From NCBI RefSeq assembly GCF_002019595.1, contig NZ_KV917369.1:1760417-1824416 (forward strand): DNA of 64,000 nucleotides, given 5' to 3'. The DNA comes from Priestia abyssalis (GTDB taxonomy: Bacteria > Bacillota > Bacilli > Bacillales > Bacillaceae_H). The notes under the pieces are model-generated. The model was not told the origin of the DNA. It saw only the letters and a list, made by a program, of their open reading frames with translations, and did not search any database. Both the position numbers and the translations under genes were made by a program. Below are positions 26,752 through 35,770 of the stretch, one piece after another. How positions within the stretch are numbered: the first letter of the stretch is position 1; each line of letters begins with the position of its first letter.

Positions 26752-29106
26752 ATGAATAAACAAAAACTAGTGTTAATAGGGAACGGCATGGCAGGTGTAC
26801 GTTGTATTGAGGAGATTTTAAAAAATGATTCCGATGCCTTTGAGATTACTATTTTCGGAAGCGAACCGCATGTCAACTATAATCGAATTTTATTGTCGAC
26901 CGTACTGCAAGGAAGTACGTCGCTTGAAGATATTACGATAAATGATCGTAATTGGTATGAAGAGCATCACATTCAACTGTTTACAGGGGAAACGGTCATA
27001 AAAATCGACAAAGAGAAAAAAGTTGTAAGAACGGATAAAAATCGGGAAGTCTCCTATGACAAACTCATTTTAGCAACCGGTTCTGTTCCGTTTCTTCTTC
27101 CGCTTCCAGGCGCAGATAAGGAAGGGGTTATCGCATTTCGCACAATCGAAGACTGCCAGAAAATGATTGAAACCTCGAAGGAGTATAAAAAAGCGGTCGT
27201 GATTGGCGGCGGATTATTAGGTTTAGAAGCAGCAAGAGGGCTGTTGAACCTAGGAATGGAAGTGAATGTTGTTCATATTGCTCCTTATTTAATGGAGAGA
27301 CAGCTTGATCCAATGGCAGCCAAAATGCTGCAAAAAGAGTTGGAAAATCAAGGGATGAACTTCCTTTTACAAAAAGAGACACAAGAGATTATTGGAAAAC
27401 ATCGTGTAGAGGGTCTGCGTTTTAAGGACGGAACGGAAGTGGAAGCCGATTTGGTCGTGATGGCTGTAGGGGTTAGGCCGAATGTTCAGTTAGCTAAGGA
27501 AAGTGGTATTGATACAAACCGTGCAATTATTGTTAATGATTATTTGGAAACTGATATACCAAATATTTACGCGGTTGGAGAATGCGCGGAGCATAGGGGA
27601 ATGGTATACGGATTGGTAAAACCTCTTTATGAACAGGGGCAAGTGCTGGCCAAACACATTTGCGGTATGAGCTGTAGAGGTTATGAAGGGTCAGTTCTAT
27701 CTACACAGTTAAAAATATCGGGTGTTGATGTATTTTCGGTCGGCCAGTTTGCGGGAGATGAAACAACAAAGGCGATTACCATCTTTGATGAATTAGACGG
27801 TGTTTATAAAAAGGTCGTTTTTCAAGACAATAAGATGGTTGGCGCTGTATTGTTTGGTGATACGAAGGATGGTACAAGGCTGCTGGATATGATCGTGAAG
27901 CAAAAAGATGTGTCAGATGTGGAAAAAGTCGTTTTGCTTCAATCATCAAATGGAACCGGACACTCGGCTGCTTCCATGGCACACAGTGAAATCATTTGCA
28001 ACTGTAACGGCGTTTCGAAAGGGGCCATTATCGAGGCGGTTCAAAAGCAAGGGTTAACGACCGTTGAACAAGTCAAAAAGTGTACAAAAGCATCAGGCTC
28101 TTGCGGAGGTTGTAAGCCGCTAGTAGCAGATCTTCTATCATATATTCAGAGTGATGAATTTAATGAGGTGATTGAACAAAAGTCGATGTGCTCCTGTACA
28201 TCGTTAACGGAAGATGAAGTAGTTCATGAGATGCAGATGCGAAGCTTGACCTCTGTGCAAGAAGTGATGGATATGCTTAATTGGGAAAACAAGCAAGGCT
28301 GTTCAACATGTCGTCCTGCCTTAAACTATTATTTAGGAATGATTTATCCCGAGTATGAAAGTAAACAAGAGATCCTTTTCATAAGTGAACAGATGAATGC
28401 GACTGTTCAACATGATGGTACGTACTCTGTTATTCCGCAAATGTACGGAGGCATGACAACTGCAGAGCAATTACGAAAAATTGCTGATGTTGCCGAAAAA
28501 TACGGTATATCGAATGTGGCTGTGACAAGTGAGCAAAGAATTCATTTGATGGGGGTGAAAAAAGAAGACCTGTCAGGAGTGTGGGCTGATTTAAGCATGA
28601 CGTTAAGTTCTACTTATGGAAATATGGTCCAAAATGTCAAAACATGTATCGGTGAACATGTTTGCCAGTGCGATAAACATCCATCTCTCAAGCTGGCTGT
28701 CGACTTGGAAAAGCAATCTGAATTCGTAACAACTCCTTATCGCGTCAAAGTTGGTGTATCTGCTTGCATGCATAATGGAGCGGGTTCAACAACAAAGGAT
28801 ATCGGAGTAATCGGTACTGATAGAGGGTGGGAAATTTATACAGGCGGCAGCAGCGGGCGCAATGTAAGAGCCGGAGAATTGCTGTGTGTTGCCGGGACAA
28901 ATGAAGAAGCAATGGAGGTTATCGGCGGCTTTATTCAATATTATCGTGAGACAGCCAATTACCTGGAGCGTACATGGCAGTGGCTGGAACGGATTGGTTT
29001 AATCCATGTAAGGGAAGTGTTATTTGACAGGGAGCTTCGCCAGCAGCTGTTAGAGCGGTTAAATGAAGATAAGTCTTGGCGAAAGAGGTTGACTCAAAAG
29101 GTATGA
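26752..29106 (+). CDS. nasB: Assimilatory nitrate reductase electron-transfer subunit NasB
   Basis: Passes electrons from NAD(P)H to NasC. 784 residues: FAD domain ([14 protein letters not shown]), NAD domain ([19 protein letters not shown]), then two BFD-type 2Fe-2S modules ([11 protein letters not shown]...CGGCKPLV and CSCTSLTEDEVV...[14 protein letters not shown]) and a nitrite/sulfite-reductase-like C-terminal domain. In that last domain the cluster ligands are degenerate: CIGEHVC is kept, but the second motif reads CMHNG where NasD has CPRSC. It should therefore not reduce nitrite. Start after GGAGGTTTTAAA. A 21-bp hairpin overlaps the stop codon. Confidence 0.9.
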   Translation: MNKQKLVLIGNGMAGVRCIEEILKNDSDAFEITIFGSEPHVNYNRILLSTVLQGSTSLEDITINDRNWYEEHHIQLFTGETVIKIDKEKKVVRTDKNREVSYDKLILATGSVPFLLPLPGADKEGVIAFRTIEDCQKMIETSKEYKKAVVIGGGLLGLEAARGLLNLGMEVNVVHIAPYLMERQLDPMAAKMLQKELENQGMNFLLQKETQEIIGKHRVEGLRFKDGTEVEADLVVMAVGVRPNVQLAKESGIDTNRAIIVNDYLETDIPNIYAVGECAEHRGMVYGLVKPLYEQGQVLAKHICGMSCRGYEGSVLSTQLKISGVDVFSVGQFAGDETTKAITIFDELDGVYKKVVFQDNKMVGAVLFGDTKDGTRLLDMIVKQKDVSDVEKVVLLQSSNGTGHSAASMAHSEIICNCNGVSKGAIIEAVQKQGLTTVEQVKKCTKASGSCGGCKPLVADLLSYIQSDEFNEVIEQKSMCSCTSLTEDEVVHEMQMRSLTSVQEVMDMLNWENKQGCSTCRPALNYYLGMIYPEYESKQEILFISEQMNATVQHDGTYSVIPQMYGGMTTAEQLRKIADVAEKYGISNVAVTSEQRIHLMGVKKEDLSGVWADLSMTLSSTYGNMVQNVKTCIGEHVCQCDKHPSLKLAVDLEKQSEFVTTPYRVKVGVSACMHNGAGSTTKDIGVIGTDRGWEIYTGGSSGRNVRAGELLCVAGTNEEAMEVIGGFIQYYRETANYLERTWQWLERIGLIHVREVLFDRELRQQLLERLNEDKSWRKRLTQKV

Positions 29107-29132
29107 AAAAACATACCTTTTGAGTCAACCTC
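29085..29132 (+). other. Long hairpin over the nasB stop codon
   Basis: A perfect 21-bp inverted repeat (29085-29105 with 29112-29132), loop AAAAAA. It includes the last seven sense codons of nasB. No T-run follows, so it is unlikely to be a simple terminator; stabilisation or partial attenuation between nasB and nasC is possible. Confidence 0.8.
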
Positions 29133-29237
29133 CTGAATGGAAGGAAGAAGTATTGAGCTATTAAGCAGAACTTATTATAGAAGATTTATCAGCAGAAAAG
29201 AGGATGAAGGAAATAAATAAGTAAAGGATGAAGTAAC

Positions 29238-31388
29238 TTGACTGATTTATTATTAAAATACTTTCGGACCAAGCAGCAGGAAGTGCAATCGGAAAAAACG
29301 TATGATACGCAGTGCCCATATTGCAGCATGCAATGTAAGATGCAATTGATTGAACAATCTATCGTCTCAAGAAAAAAGTACACGACAATCGGAAAGGATA
29401 ATCCAACATCCGAGGGGCGTTTATGCATTAAAGGGATGAATGCACATCAGCATGCTTTGCATAGTGATCGAATCAAGTATCCATTATTGAAAGTGAACGG
29501 TGAATTTGTTCGTATTTCTTGGGAAGAAGCGTTAAAGCATATTAAAGAAAACTTCGCCAAAATTCAATCAGAAGACGGAATGAATGCATTAGCTGTTTAT
29601 GGCAGTGCCTCCATCACGAATGAAGAAGCGTATTTGCTCGGTAAATTTGCACGTGTCGCCCTAAAAACAAAATACATTGATTATAACGGGCGTTTATGTA
29701 TGTCCGCTGCTGCTTCGGCAGCCAGCCAAACGTTTGGGATGGACCGGGGGTTAACCAATAGCTTGTCGGAAATTCCGTTTGCACGCTGTATCATATTAGC
29801 GGGCACAAATATTGCGGAATGTCAGCCGACCATCATGCCGTATTTTGAAAAAGCAAAAGAAAACGGGGCGTATATTATCGCCATTGATCCCCGTGAAACG
29901 GCAACAACGAAAATAGCCGATTTACACTTAAAAGTGAAACCGGGAACGGATGCGGCTTTAGCGAATGGACTATTAAAAGTGATCATTGAAGAAAATTACA
30001 TCGATGAAACCTTTATTCAAGAAAGAGCGAATGGCTTTGAGGAAGTAAACGAGTATGTATCTTCTTTGGATTTAGAAGAAATTGCCCAAATGACTGGTGT
30101 CCCGATCGAACAAATTCGCAAAGCGGCTGTGGCGTTCGGCCGGGAGGAAACGGGCATGATTTTTACGGCCAGGGGAGTGGAACAACAAACAGACGGATCG
30201 ATTGCCGTAAGAAATTTCCTGAATATTCTTATTGCTACAGGTAAAATTGGAAAGCCATACTCCGGTTACGGAGCAATCACAGGGCAAGCGAATGGTCAGG
30301 GGGCCCGGGAGCATGGCCAAAAGGCGGATCAGCTTCCGGGATATCGTTTGATTGAAAACGAAGAACACCGGGCCTATATTGCGAGCGTATGGGGAATTAA
30401 CAAAGATGAGCTGCCAACAAAAGGGGTTTCAGCTTACGAAATGATGGAGAAAATTCATGACGGCGAGATTACGGGCATGCTTTTAATGTGTTCCAACCCT
30501 GTTGTTTCCAATCCAAACGCAAACTTCGTCAAAGAGGCATTAAAAAAATTAAAGTTTTTTGTGGCAGTCGATTTATTTGTTTCAGAAACTGCTAAACTAG
30601 CCAATCTTATTTTGCCGACCACATCCTATTTGGAAGATGAGGGCACGATGACCAATCTGGAAGGGAGAGTAACGCTGCGGGAAGCAAGCTATCCAAGCCC
30701 GGGAGAAGCGAAACATGACTGGCAGATTATTTGTGACATTGCCCGTGTTCTTGGAAAAGAGAACTATTTTTCCTTTTCATCTGCGGAAGAGATTTTTAAT
30801 GAATTAAGGGTGGCAAGCCGCGGCGGAATTGCTGACTATTACGGTATTACGTATGACCGCTTGAGAAAGGAAGGCGGCATCTTATGGCCGTGTCTTGACG
30901 TTGAACATAAAGGGACAAAACGATTATTTGAAACATCTTTTGCGCATCCTGATGGGAAGGCGTCTATGGTTGTTGTTTCAAATAACCCGGCTGTTCCGAA
31001 AGAAAAACCGAATGAAGAGTTTCCGCTCTATTTAACGACGGGCAGAGTTATGTCACATTATTTAACAGGCGTACAAACAAGAAAAAGTCCATCATTAGCA
31101 GCGAGAAATTTTGAATCATTCATGGAAATTCATCCAACGACAGCATTAAAATACAATATTCAAGACCATTCATTGGTGAAGATTGAATCCAGACGGGGAA
31201 GTATTGTGGTCAGAAGCAAATGGTCGGAAGCGATCCGCCAGGACACGATTTTTGTTCCTTTTCACTGGGATGAGTCTCAAAATGTCAATCGACTTGTGTC
31301 GAAGGAGTTGGACCCTACATGTCGAATGCCGGGATTTAAAGTCAGTGCAGTGAAAGTGAGTTCCACGATGGATTTGGTGTCCAATTAA
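29238..31388 (+). CDS. nasC: Assimilatory nitrate reductase catalytic subunit NasC
   Basis: Molybdopterin (bis-MGD) enzyme reducing nitrate to nitrite in the cytoplasm. 716 residues. The N-terminal 4Fe-4S site is CPYCSMQC, with the fourth Cys in GRLCIKG. Molybdopterin-domain landmarks are YNGRLCMSAAASA, AGTNIAECQPT and DPRETATT; the C-terminal dinucleotide-binding domain includes LTTGRVMSHY. The likely start is TTG 29238, 7 nt after AAAGGATG. It follows nasB by 131 bp with the hairpin in between, and a terminator ends the unit. Confidence 0.93.
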   Translation: MTDLLLKYFRTKQQEVQSEKTYDTQCPYCSMQCKMQLIEQSIVSRKKYTTIGKDNPTSEGRLCIKGMNAHQHALHSDRIKYPLLKVNGEFVRISWEEALKHIKENFAKIQSEDGMNALAVYGSASITNEEAYLLGKFARVALKTKYIDYNGRLCMSAAASAASQTFGMDRGLTNSLSEIPFARCIILAGTNIAECQPTIMPYFEKAKENGAYIIAIDPRETATTKIADLHLKVKPGTDAALANGLLKVIIEENYIDETFIQERANGFEEVNEYVSSLDLEEIAQMTGVPIEQIRKAAVAFGREETGMIFTARGVEQQTDGSIAVRNFLNILIATGKIGKPYSGYGAITGQANGQGAREHGQKADQLPGYRLIENEEHRAYIASVWGINKDELPTKGVSAYEMMEKIHDGEITGMLLMCSNPVVSNPNANFVKEALKKLKFFVAVDLFVSETAKLANLILPTTSYLEDEGTMTNLEGRVTLREASYPSPGEAKHDWQIICDIARVLGKENYFSFSSAEEIFNELRVASRGGIADYYGITYDRLRKEGGILWPCLDVEHKGTKRLFETSFAHPDGKASMVVVSNNPAVPKEKPNEEFPLYLTTGRVMSHYLTGVQTRKSPSLAARNFESFMEIHPTTALKYNIQDHSLVKIESRRGSIVVRSKWSEAIRQDTIFVPFHWDESQNVNRLVSKELDPTCRMPGFKVSAVKVSSTMDLVSN

Positions 31389-31421
31389 AAGAGATTGACA
31401 CCTGAAATTATATGGGAAAAG

Positions 31422-31454
31422 AAGGGCATGCCGTAAAGGCAGTGCCCTTTTTGA
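31422..31454 (+). terminator. Terminator after nasC
   Basis: AAGGGCATGCC pairs with GGCAGTGCCCTT around GTAAA, followed by TTTTGAG. Confidence 0.8.
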
Positions 31455-31534
31455 GTTTTTGGGAAACTAGATTACCGTGATAGGAGAAATGGAACAAAAT
31501 ATTTATTAGAGGATTTGAAATGTTGCGAAAACTA

Positions 31535-31586
31535 TGTGAGGAAATCTCACACGATGAGTCACGTATTTAGCGAGCCATGGTATAGT
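31535..31586 (+). promoter_or_regulatory. TnrA box and nasD promoter
   Basis: TGTGAGGAAATCTCACA (31535-31551) matches the TnrA consensus at 16 of 17 positions. TATAGT (31581-31586) is the probable -10, with no good -35. The box centre falls about 50 bp before the expected start site, the position from which TnrA activates. Confidence 0.8.
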
Positions 31587-31635
31587 GTAGGAAACTTATA
31601 TAACTAAGGCAGTTTTTTAAGAGGAGGAACGTCAG

Positions 31636-34050
31636 GTGGAAAAGAAGAAACTGGTTCTTGTAGGGAATGGAATGGCTGGTGTTAGAGCCATCGAGGAAGT
31701 ATTAAATGTATCAAAGGAAAAATTTGAGATTACGATTTTCGGAAGCGAGCCGCATCCGAATTATAATAGAATTCTATTATCAAAGGTGCTGCAAGGAGAT
31801 ACGAAAGTCATCGATATCACGTTAAATGACTGGGATTGGTATAAAGAAAACAATATTCAATTATATACAGGGGAAACGGTTATAAAGATCGATTCCGAGA
31901 AAAAAGTGGTCATAACCGATTCAGGAAGAACGGAACCTTACGATGAATTGATTTTGGCAACGGGTTCTCTTCCATTTATCCTTCCAATTCCGGGAGCGGA
32001 TAAAAAAGGAGTGACAGCCTTCCGCGATATTAAAGATACGGATGAAATGCTGGCTGCTTCAAAACGATATAAAAAAGCGGCCGTGATCGGAGGCGGGCTG
32101 CTCGGACTGGAAGCGGCAAGGGGCCTTTTAAATCTAGGAATGGATGTTTCGGTCATCCATCTTGCTCCATACTTAATGGAACGCCAGTTAGATCCAACAG
32201 CAGGTAAACTATTACAGACAGAATTAGAAAAACAAGGAATGAAATTTTTATTAGAAAAACAAACGCAGGAAATCTTTGGGGATGATCGCGTAGAAGGATT
32301 GAGGTTTAACGACGGAACGGAACTGGAAGCGGACTTAGTGGTTATGGCGGTTGGGATCAAACCAAACATCGGATTAGCCAAAGAAAGCGGTCTTTCTGTT
32401 AACCGAGGGATTATCGTCAATGACTATTTGCAAACAGATGTCCCGCATATTTACGCTGTCGGAGAATGTGCCGAGCATAATGGAATTGCTTACGGGTTAG
32501 TTGCCCCGTTGTACGAGCAAGGAAAAGTATTAGCGAAGGCAATCTGCGGTGTGGAAACAAAGCCTTACCAGGGATCGGTACTATCTACTCAATTGAAAGT
32601 GTCCGGTGTAGAAGTATTCTCTGCCGGTGACTTCACAGAGGGAGATGACAAAAAAGCGATCAAGGTATTCGATGAACAGGACGGTATTTATAAAAAAGTT
32701 GTCTTACGAGGGAATCAAATCGTCGGAGCTGTGTTATTCGGTGACAGCAGTGACGGCAACCGCTTGTTCTCTATGATTCAAAAACAGGCAGATATTGCGG
32801 AGACAGCGAAGGTATCGATTTTGCAGCCGATTGGTGAAGAGGCAGGAGGAAGCTTAGTTGCCAGCATGACAGATGATGAAATCATTTGCGGCTGTAACGG
32901 GGTGTCAAAAGGTGCGATTGTCCAGGCAATCCAACAGCAAGGCTGCTGCTCGGTTGATGAAATTAAAGCATGTACAAGTGCTTCCCGTTCTTGCGGCGGA
33001 TGTAAACCGCTTGTAGCAGAAGTCCTGCAGCATACGCTTGGGTCAGAATTTGATGTGAATGCTCAAAAAGAAGCCATCTGCGGTTGTACCACATTATCAA
33101 GGGATGAAGTGGTAGAAGAAATTAGAGCGAAAGGATTGACTCATACAAGAGAAGTCATGAATGTCCTTGGCTGGAGCACAGAGGAAGGCTGTTCTAAATG
33201 CCGTCCGGCTCTTAACTACTACTTAGGAATGGTCAATCCAACAAAATACGACGATGAAAAAGAATCCCGTTTGGTTAACGAACGGATGCATGCGAACATC
33301 CAAAAGGATGGAACATACTCGGTCGTGCCTGCCATGTATGGCGGCGTAACCAATTCAAAGGATTTAAGAAAAATCGCAGATGTGGTGGACAAATATGAGA
33401 TTCCATTAGTTAAGTTGACAGGCGGCCAGCGTATCGACTTATTTGGGGTCAAAAAAGAAGACTTGCCAAAGGTGTGGGAAGATCTGGATATGCCGTCTGG
33501 ATATGCTTATGGAAAATCTCTTCGTACGGTTAAAACATGTGTCGGCGAACAGTTCTGCCGTTTTGGTACGCAAGATTCAATGGCTCTTGGAATCGCAATT
33601 GAAAAGAAATTCCAGGGTCTCCAAACGCCTCATAAAGTGAAAATGGCGGTATCCGCTTGTCCAAGAAGCTGCGCTGAATCCGGCTTTAAAGATATTGGAT
33701 TCATTGGCATCGACGGCGGCTGGGAAATTTACGTCGGCGGTAACGGCGGAACCCACGTACGCGGCGGAGACTTGCTATACAAAGTAAAAACAAACGAAGA
33801 AGTAATGGAAATTACAGGTGCCTATTTGCAATATTACCGTGAAACGGCCAACTATTTAGAGCGTACATCCGCGTGGATTGAGCGCGTTGGTTTAGCGCAC
33901 GTGCAATCGATTTTAGATGATAAGGAAAAACGGAAAGAGCTGAACGCTCGTATGGAAGAAACATTATCCATTTTCAAAGATCCATGGAAAACGATTATTA
34001 AAGACGATAAGAAGAAAAAAGAATTATTTGAAAATGTTGTAATGTCGTAA
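31636..34050 (+). CDS. nasD: NADH-dependent assimilatory nitrite reductase, large subunit
   Basis: Reduces nitrite to ammonium with six electrons using FAD, 2Fe-2S, 4Fe-4S and siroheme. 804 residues, the same length as B. subtilis NasD. FAD motif [16 protein letters not shown] motif [17 protein letters not shown] modules with [11 protein letters not shown] and [14 protein letters not shown], then the siroheme/4Fe-4S ligands CVGEQFC and CPRSC, all intact. GTG start 8 nt after GAGGAGG. It is a close paralogue of nasB, probably by duplication. It leads its own TnrA-activated unit with nasE and probably cobA. Confidence 0.95.
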   Translation: MEKKKLVLVGNGMAGVRAIEEVLNVSKEKFEITIFGSEPHPNYNRILLSKVLQGDTKVIDITLNDWDWYKENNIQLYTGETVIKIDSEKKVVITDSGRTEPYDELILATGSLPFILPIPGADKKGVTAFRDIKDTDEMLAASKRYKKAAVIGGGLLGLEAARGLLNLGMDVSVIHLAPYLMERQLDPTAGKLLQTELEKQGMKFLLEKQTQEIFGDDRVEGLRFNDGTELEADLVVMAVGIKPNIGLAKESGLSVNRGIIVNDYLQTDVPHIYAVGECAEHNGIAYGLVAPLYEQGKVLAKAICGVETKPYQGSVLSTQLKVSGVEVFSAGDFTEGDDKKAIKVFDEQDGIYKKVVLRGNQIVGAVLFGDSSDGNRLFSMIQKQADIAETAKVSILQPIGEEAGGSLVASMTDDEIICGCNGVSKGAIVQAIQQQGCCSVDEIKACTSASRSCGGCKPLVAEVLQHTLGSEFDVNAQKEAICGCTTLSRDEVVEEIRAKGLTHTREVMNVLGWSTEEGCSKCRPALNYYLGMVNPTKYDDEKESRLVNERMHANIQKDGTYSVVPAMYGGVTNSKDLRKIADVVDKYEIPLVKLTGGQRIDLFGVKKEDLPKVWEDLDMPSGYAYGKSLRTVKTCVGEQFCRFGTQDSMALGIAIEKKFQGLQTPHKVKMAVSACPRSCAESGFKDIGFIGIDGGWEIYVGGNGGTHVRGGDLLYKVKTNEEVMEITGAYLQYYRETANYLERTSAWIERVGLAHVQSILDDKEKRKELNARMEETLSIFKDPWKTIIKDDKKKKELFENVVMS

Positions 34051-34085
34051 TGTTGGAAGGATTATTCAAAGGAGGAAATGACGGC

Positions 34086-34418
34086 ATGGTGAACAAAAGC
34101 GTAACGAAGACGAAAGTATTAGTGGGTTCAACCAATGAATTTCCAGATCGCTTGGGGAAAACGGTTTGTATTGGTGATAAAGAAATTGCTGTATTTAAAT
34201 TGTCAAGCGGCAGCATCCGTGCGGTTGAAAACCGCTGCCCGCATAAAGGCGGAGTGTTAACTGAGGGAGTGGTGAGCGGAGAATTTGTTTTTTGCCCGAT
34301 GCACGATTGGAAGATTTGCCTGGATGATGGGAAGGTACAAGAACCGGATACGGGATGTGTCAAAACATATAAAACATCGATAGAAGGCGATGAAGTTTAT
34401 CTTCTTATCGAGGGTTAG
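34086..34418 (+). CDS. nasE: Nitrite reductase small subunit, Rieske type
   Basis: 110 residues, a Rieske-fold partner of NasD. The 2Fe-2S ligands are in CPHKGG and CPMHDW, in the order C-x-H ... C-x-x-H. ATG 34086 is chosen since AAAGGAGG ends 10 nt before it; a frame opening at 34050 overlaps the nasD stop and lacks a site. It lies 35 bp after nasD, in the same operon. B. subtilis NasE has similar length (about 106). Confidence 0.92.
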   Translation: MVNKSVTKTKVLVGSTNEFPDRLGKTVCIGDKEIAVFKLSSGSIRAVENRCPHKGGVLTEGVVSGEFVFCPMHDWKICLDDGKVQEPDTGCVKTYKTSIEGDEVYLLIEG

Positions 34419-34428
34419 TGAGCCAAGA

Positions 34429-34476
34429 GGATATGCGGGTGGTCCAGCAACGGATCATCCGCATATCTTCCTTCAA
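34429..34476 (+). other. Inverted repeat between nasE and cobA
   Basis: AGAGGATATGCGG (about 34428) and CCGCATATCTTCC (about 34460) form an imperfect stem without a clear T-run. It may partly terminate nasDE transcripts before cobA. Confidence 0.5.
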
Positions 34477-34603
34477 AGGAATGTTTGCATTAATGGATTG
34501 AAGCGATGGAAATTTAACAGAAAATTCTTTTGTAGAGTCATTATTTTTGGACAGGCTGACTGGCATCCAGTTAATCGGCATCAGGAAGGAGTAAGAAACG
34601 AAC

Positions 34604-35374
34604 ATGAGACGAGAAAAGGGGAAAGTCTATATTGTAGGAGCCGGTCCCGGTGATCCGGATCTAATAACAGTTAAAGCGGTTAAATGTTTGGAAATGGCAG
34701 ATGTGATTTTATATGATCGGCTGGTCAATCCGGTACTGCTGCAACATGGAAGGATAGAAGCCGATTTCATCTATTGCGGCAAAGCTCCCGGAAAACATTG
34801 TGTTTCCCAGGATGTCATTCACCAATTAATGGTGGAAGAAGCGCTGGAGGGTAAAACAGTTGTTCGTTTGAAAGGCGGGGATCCGTTTGTGTTTGGCCGC
34901 GGCGGCGAAGAAGCGGAAGTACTCGTCCAAAACGGAATCGAATTTGAAGTGGTGCCTGGCATTACCTCCGGAATTGCGGCCCCGGCTTACGCGGGAATTC
35001 CTGTCACTCACCGGGAACTGGGCCGGTCTTTTGCCATCGTCACAGGCCACTGTATGAGCGGAAAGCCGGAAAGCATCCGCTGGGATCACTTAGCCCATGG
35101 GGTGGACACTCTGGCGATTTATATGGGAATTAAAAACCTTCCTTATATATGTAATGAACTGAAATTGTGCGGAAAAAATCCTGAAACTCCTATCGCCGTC
35201 ATTGAACAAGGAACGACCGGTTATCAGCGAACGGTGACCGCTACGCTTGAAACTATAGTGGAAGTGGTCAAAAATGAACAGATTGCCAATCCCGCTATGA
35301 TTGTTATTGGGGAAGTCGTGAGATTATCAGGAAGATTATCTTGGTTTCCGGAAAAAATATATGAATCTATCTAA
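34604..35374 (+). CDS. cobA: Uroporphyrinogen-III C-methyltransferase
   Basis: SAM-dependent methylation of uroporphyrinogen III to precorrin-2, the first committed step to siroheme, the NasD cofactor. 256 residues, a single SUMT domain: VYIVGAGPGDPDLITVKA, DVILYDRLV, VRLKGGDPFVFGRGGEE and VPGITSGIAAPAYAGIPVTHR. B. subtilis NasF in the same position is about twice as long, so this gene lacks the fused second domain, and the later steps must be encoded elsewhere. Start after AAGGAGTAAGAAACG. Probably co-transcribed with nasDE. Confidence 0.93.
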   Translation: MRREKGKVYIVGAGPGDPDLITVKAVKCLEMADVILYDRLVNPVLLQHGRIEADFIYCGKAPGKHCVSQDVIHQLMVEEALEGKTVVRLKGGDPFVFGRGGEEAEVLVQNGIEFEVVPGITSGIAAPAYAGIPVTHRELGRSFAIVTGHCMSGKPESIRWDHLAHGVDTLAIYMGIKNLPYICNELKLCGKNPETPIAVIEQGTTGYQRTVTATLETIVEVVKNEQIANPAMIVIGEVVRLSGRLSWFPEKIYESI

Positions 35375-35375
35375 G

Positions 35376-35424
35376 AGGATGAATTAAAAGGGGGGGGGAA
35401 GCCCCCTTTTAATTCATCCTTTTG
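35376..35424 (+). terminator. Strong terminator of the nasDE-cobA unit
   Basis: A 19-bp perfect stem (35376-35394 with 35402-35420), with a G-run facing a C-run and TTTT after. Confidence 0.9.
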
Positions 35425-35479
35425 AAAGGACCCGCATGAGAATCCAGTAAAATCAAGGATTCAATGACGGGTCCTTTCA
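35424..35479. repeat. Second copy of the GGACCCG hairpin element
   Basis: GAAAGGACCCGCATGAGAATCC (split 35424-35445) faces GGATTCAATGACGGGTCCTTTC (35458-35479) with one gap and few mismatches. It shares GAAAGGACCCG and the tail GACGGGTCCTTTC with the hairpin at 10098-10154. Confidence 0.65.
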
Positions 35480-35641
35480 GTAAAAACATAATTTTTGTAG
35501 TCTGTTTATGAATTATGGGACAGCCGCCTTTCCGTAAAAAATGTTTGGGGTTTGATCAAGGATAACGTGAAAGCCTTGAATTGAAGTATTCGGCAATTCC
35601 TCTCACTCTTATCTGTCGAAGAGCAGTAGTTTTATGGAATA

Positions 35642-35715
35642 TTAACACAAATTCACATGGGAATTTGAAAATTTTACAATTTCTTAATGTTCGGGTATGG
35701 CTCTTTTGCTATAAT
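35642..35715 (+). promoter_or_regulatory. PhoP-like direct repeats and promoter
   Basis: TTAACA (35642), TTCACA (35652), TTTGAA (35664), TTACAA (35674) and TTAATG (35684) recur every 10-12 bp ahead of TATAAT (35710-35715). The spacing fits TT(A/T/C)ACA repeats bound by PhoP in Bacillus. It suggests phosphate-starvation control of the nucleotidase. Confidence 0.5.
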
Positions 35716-35770
35716 AATTTTGTACTAGAAACATTTTGTTCGCTTTTACCAGAATTAAAGGGGGATCATT

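Noticed and set aside
34390-34653. Frame of 87 codons between nasE and cobA
   Set aside because: Overlaps both genes, has no start signal and is interrupted by an inverted repeat.
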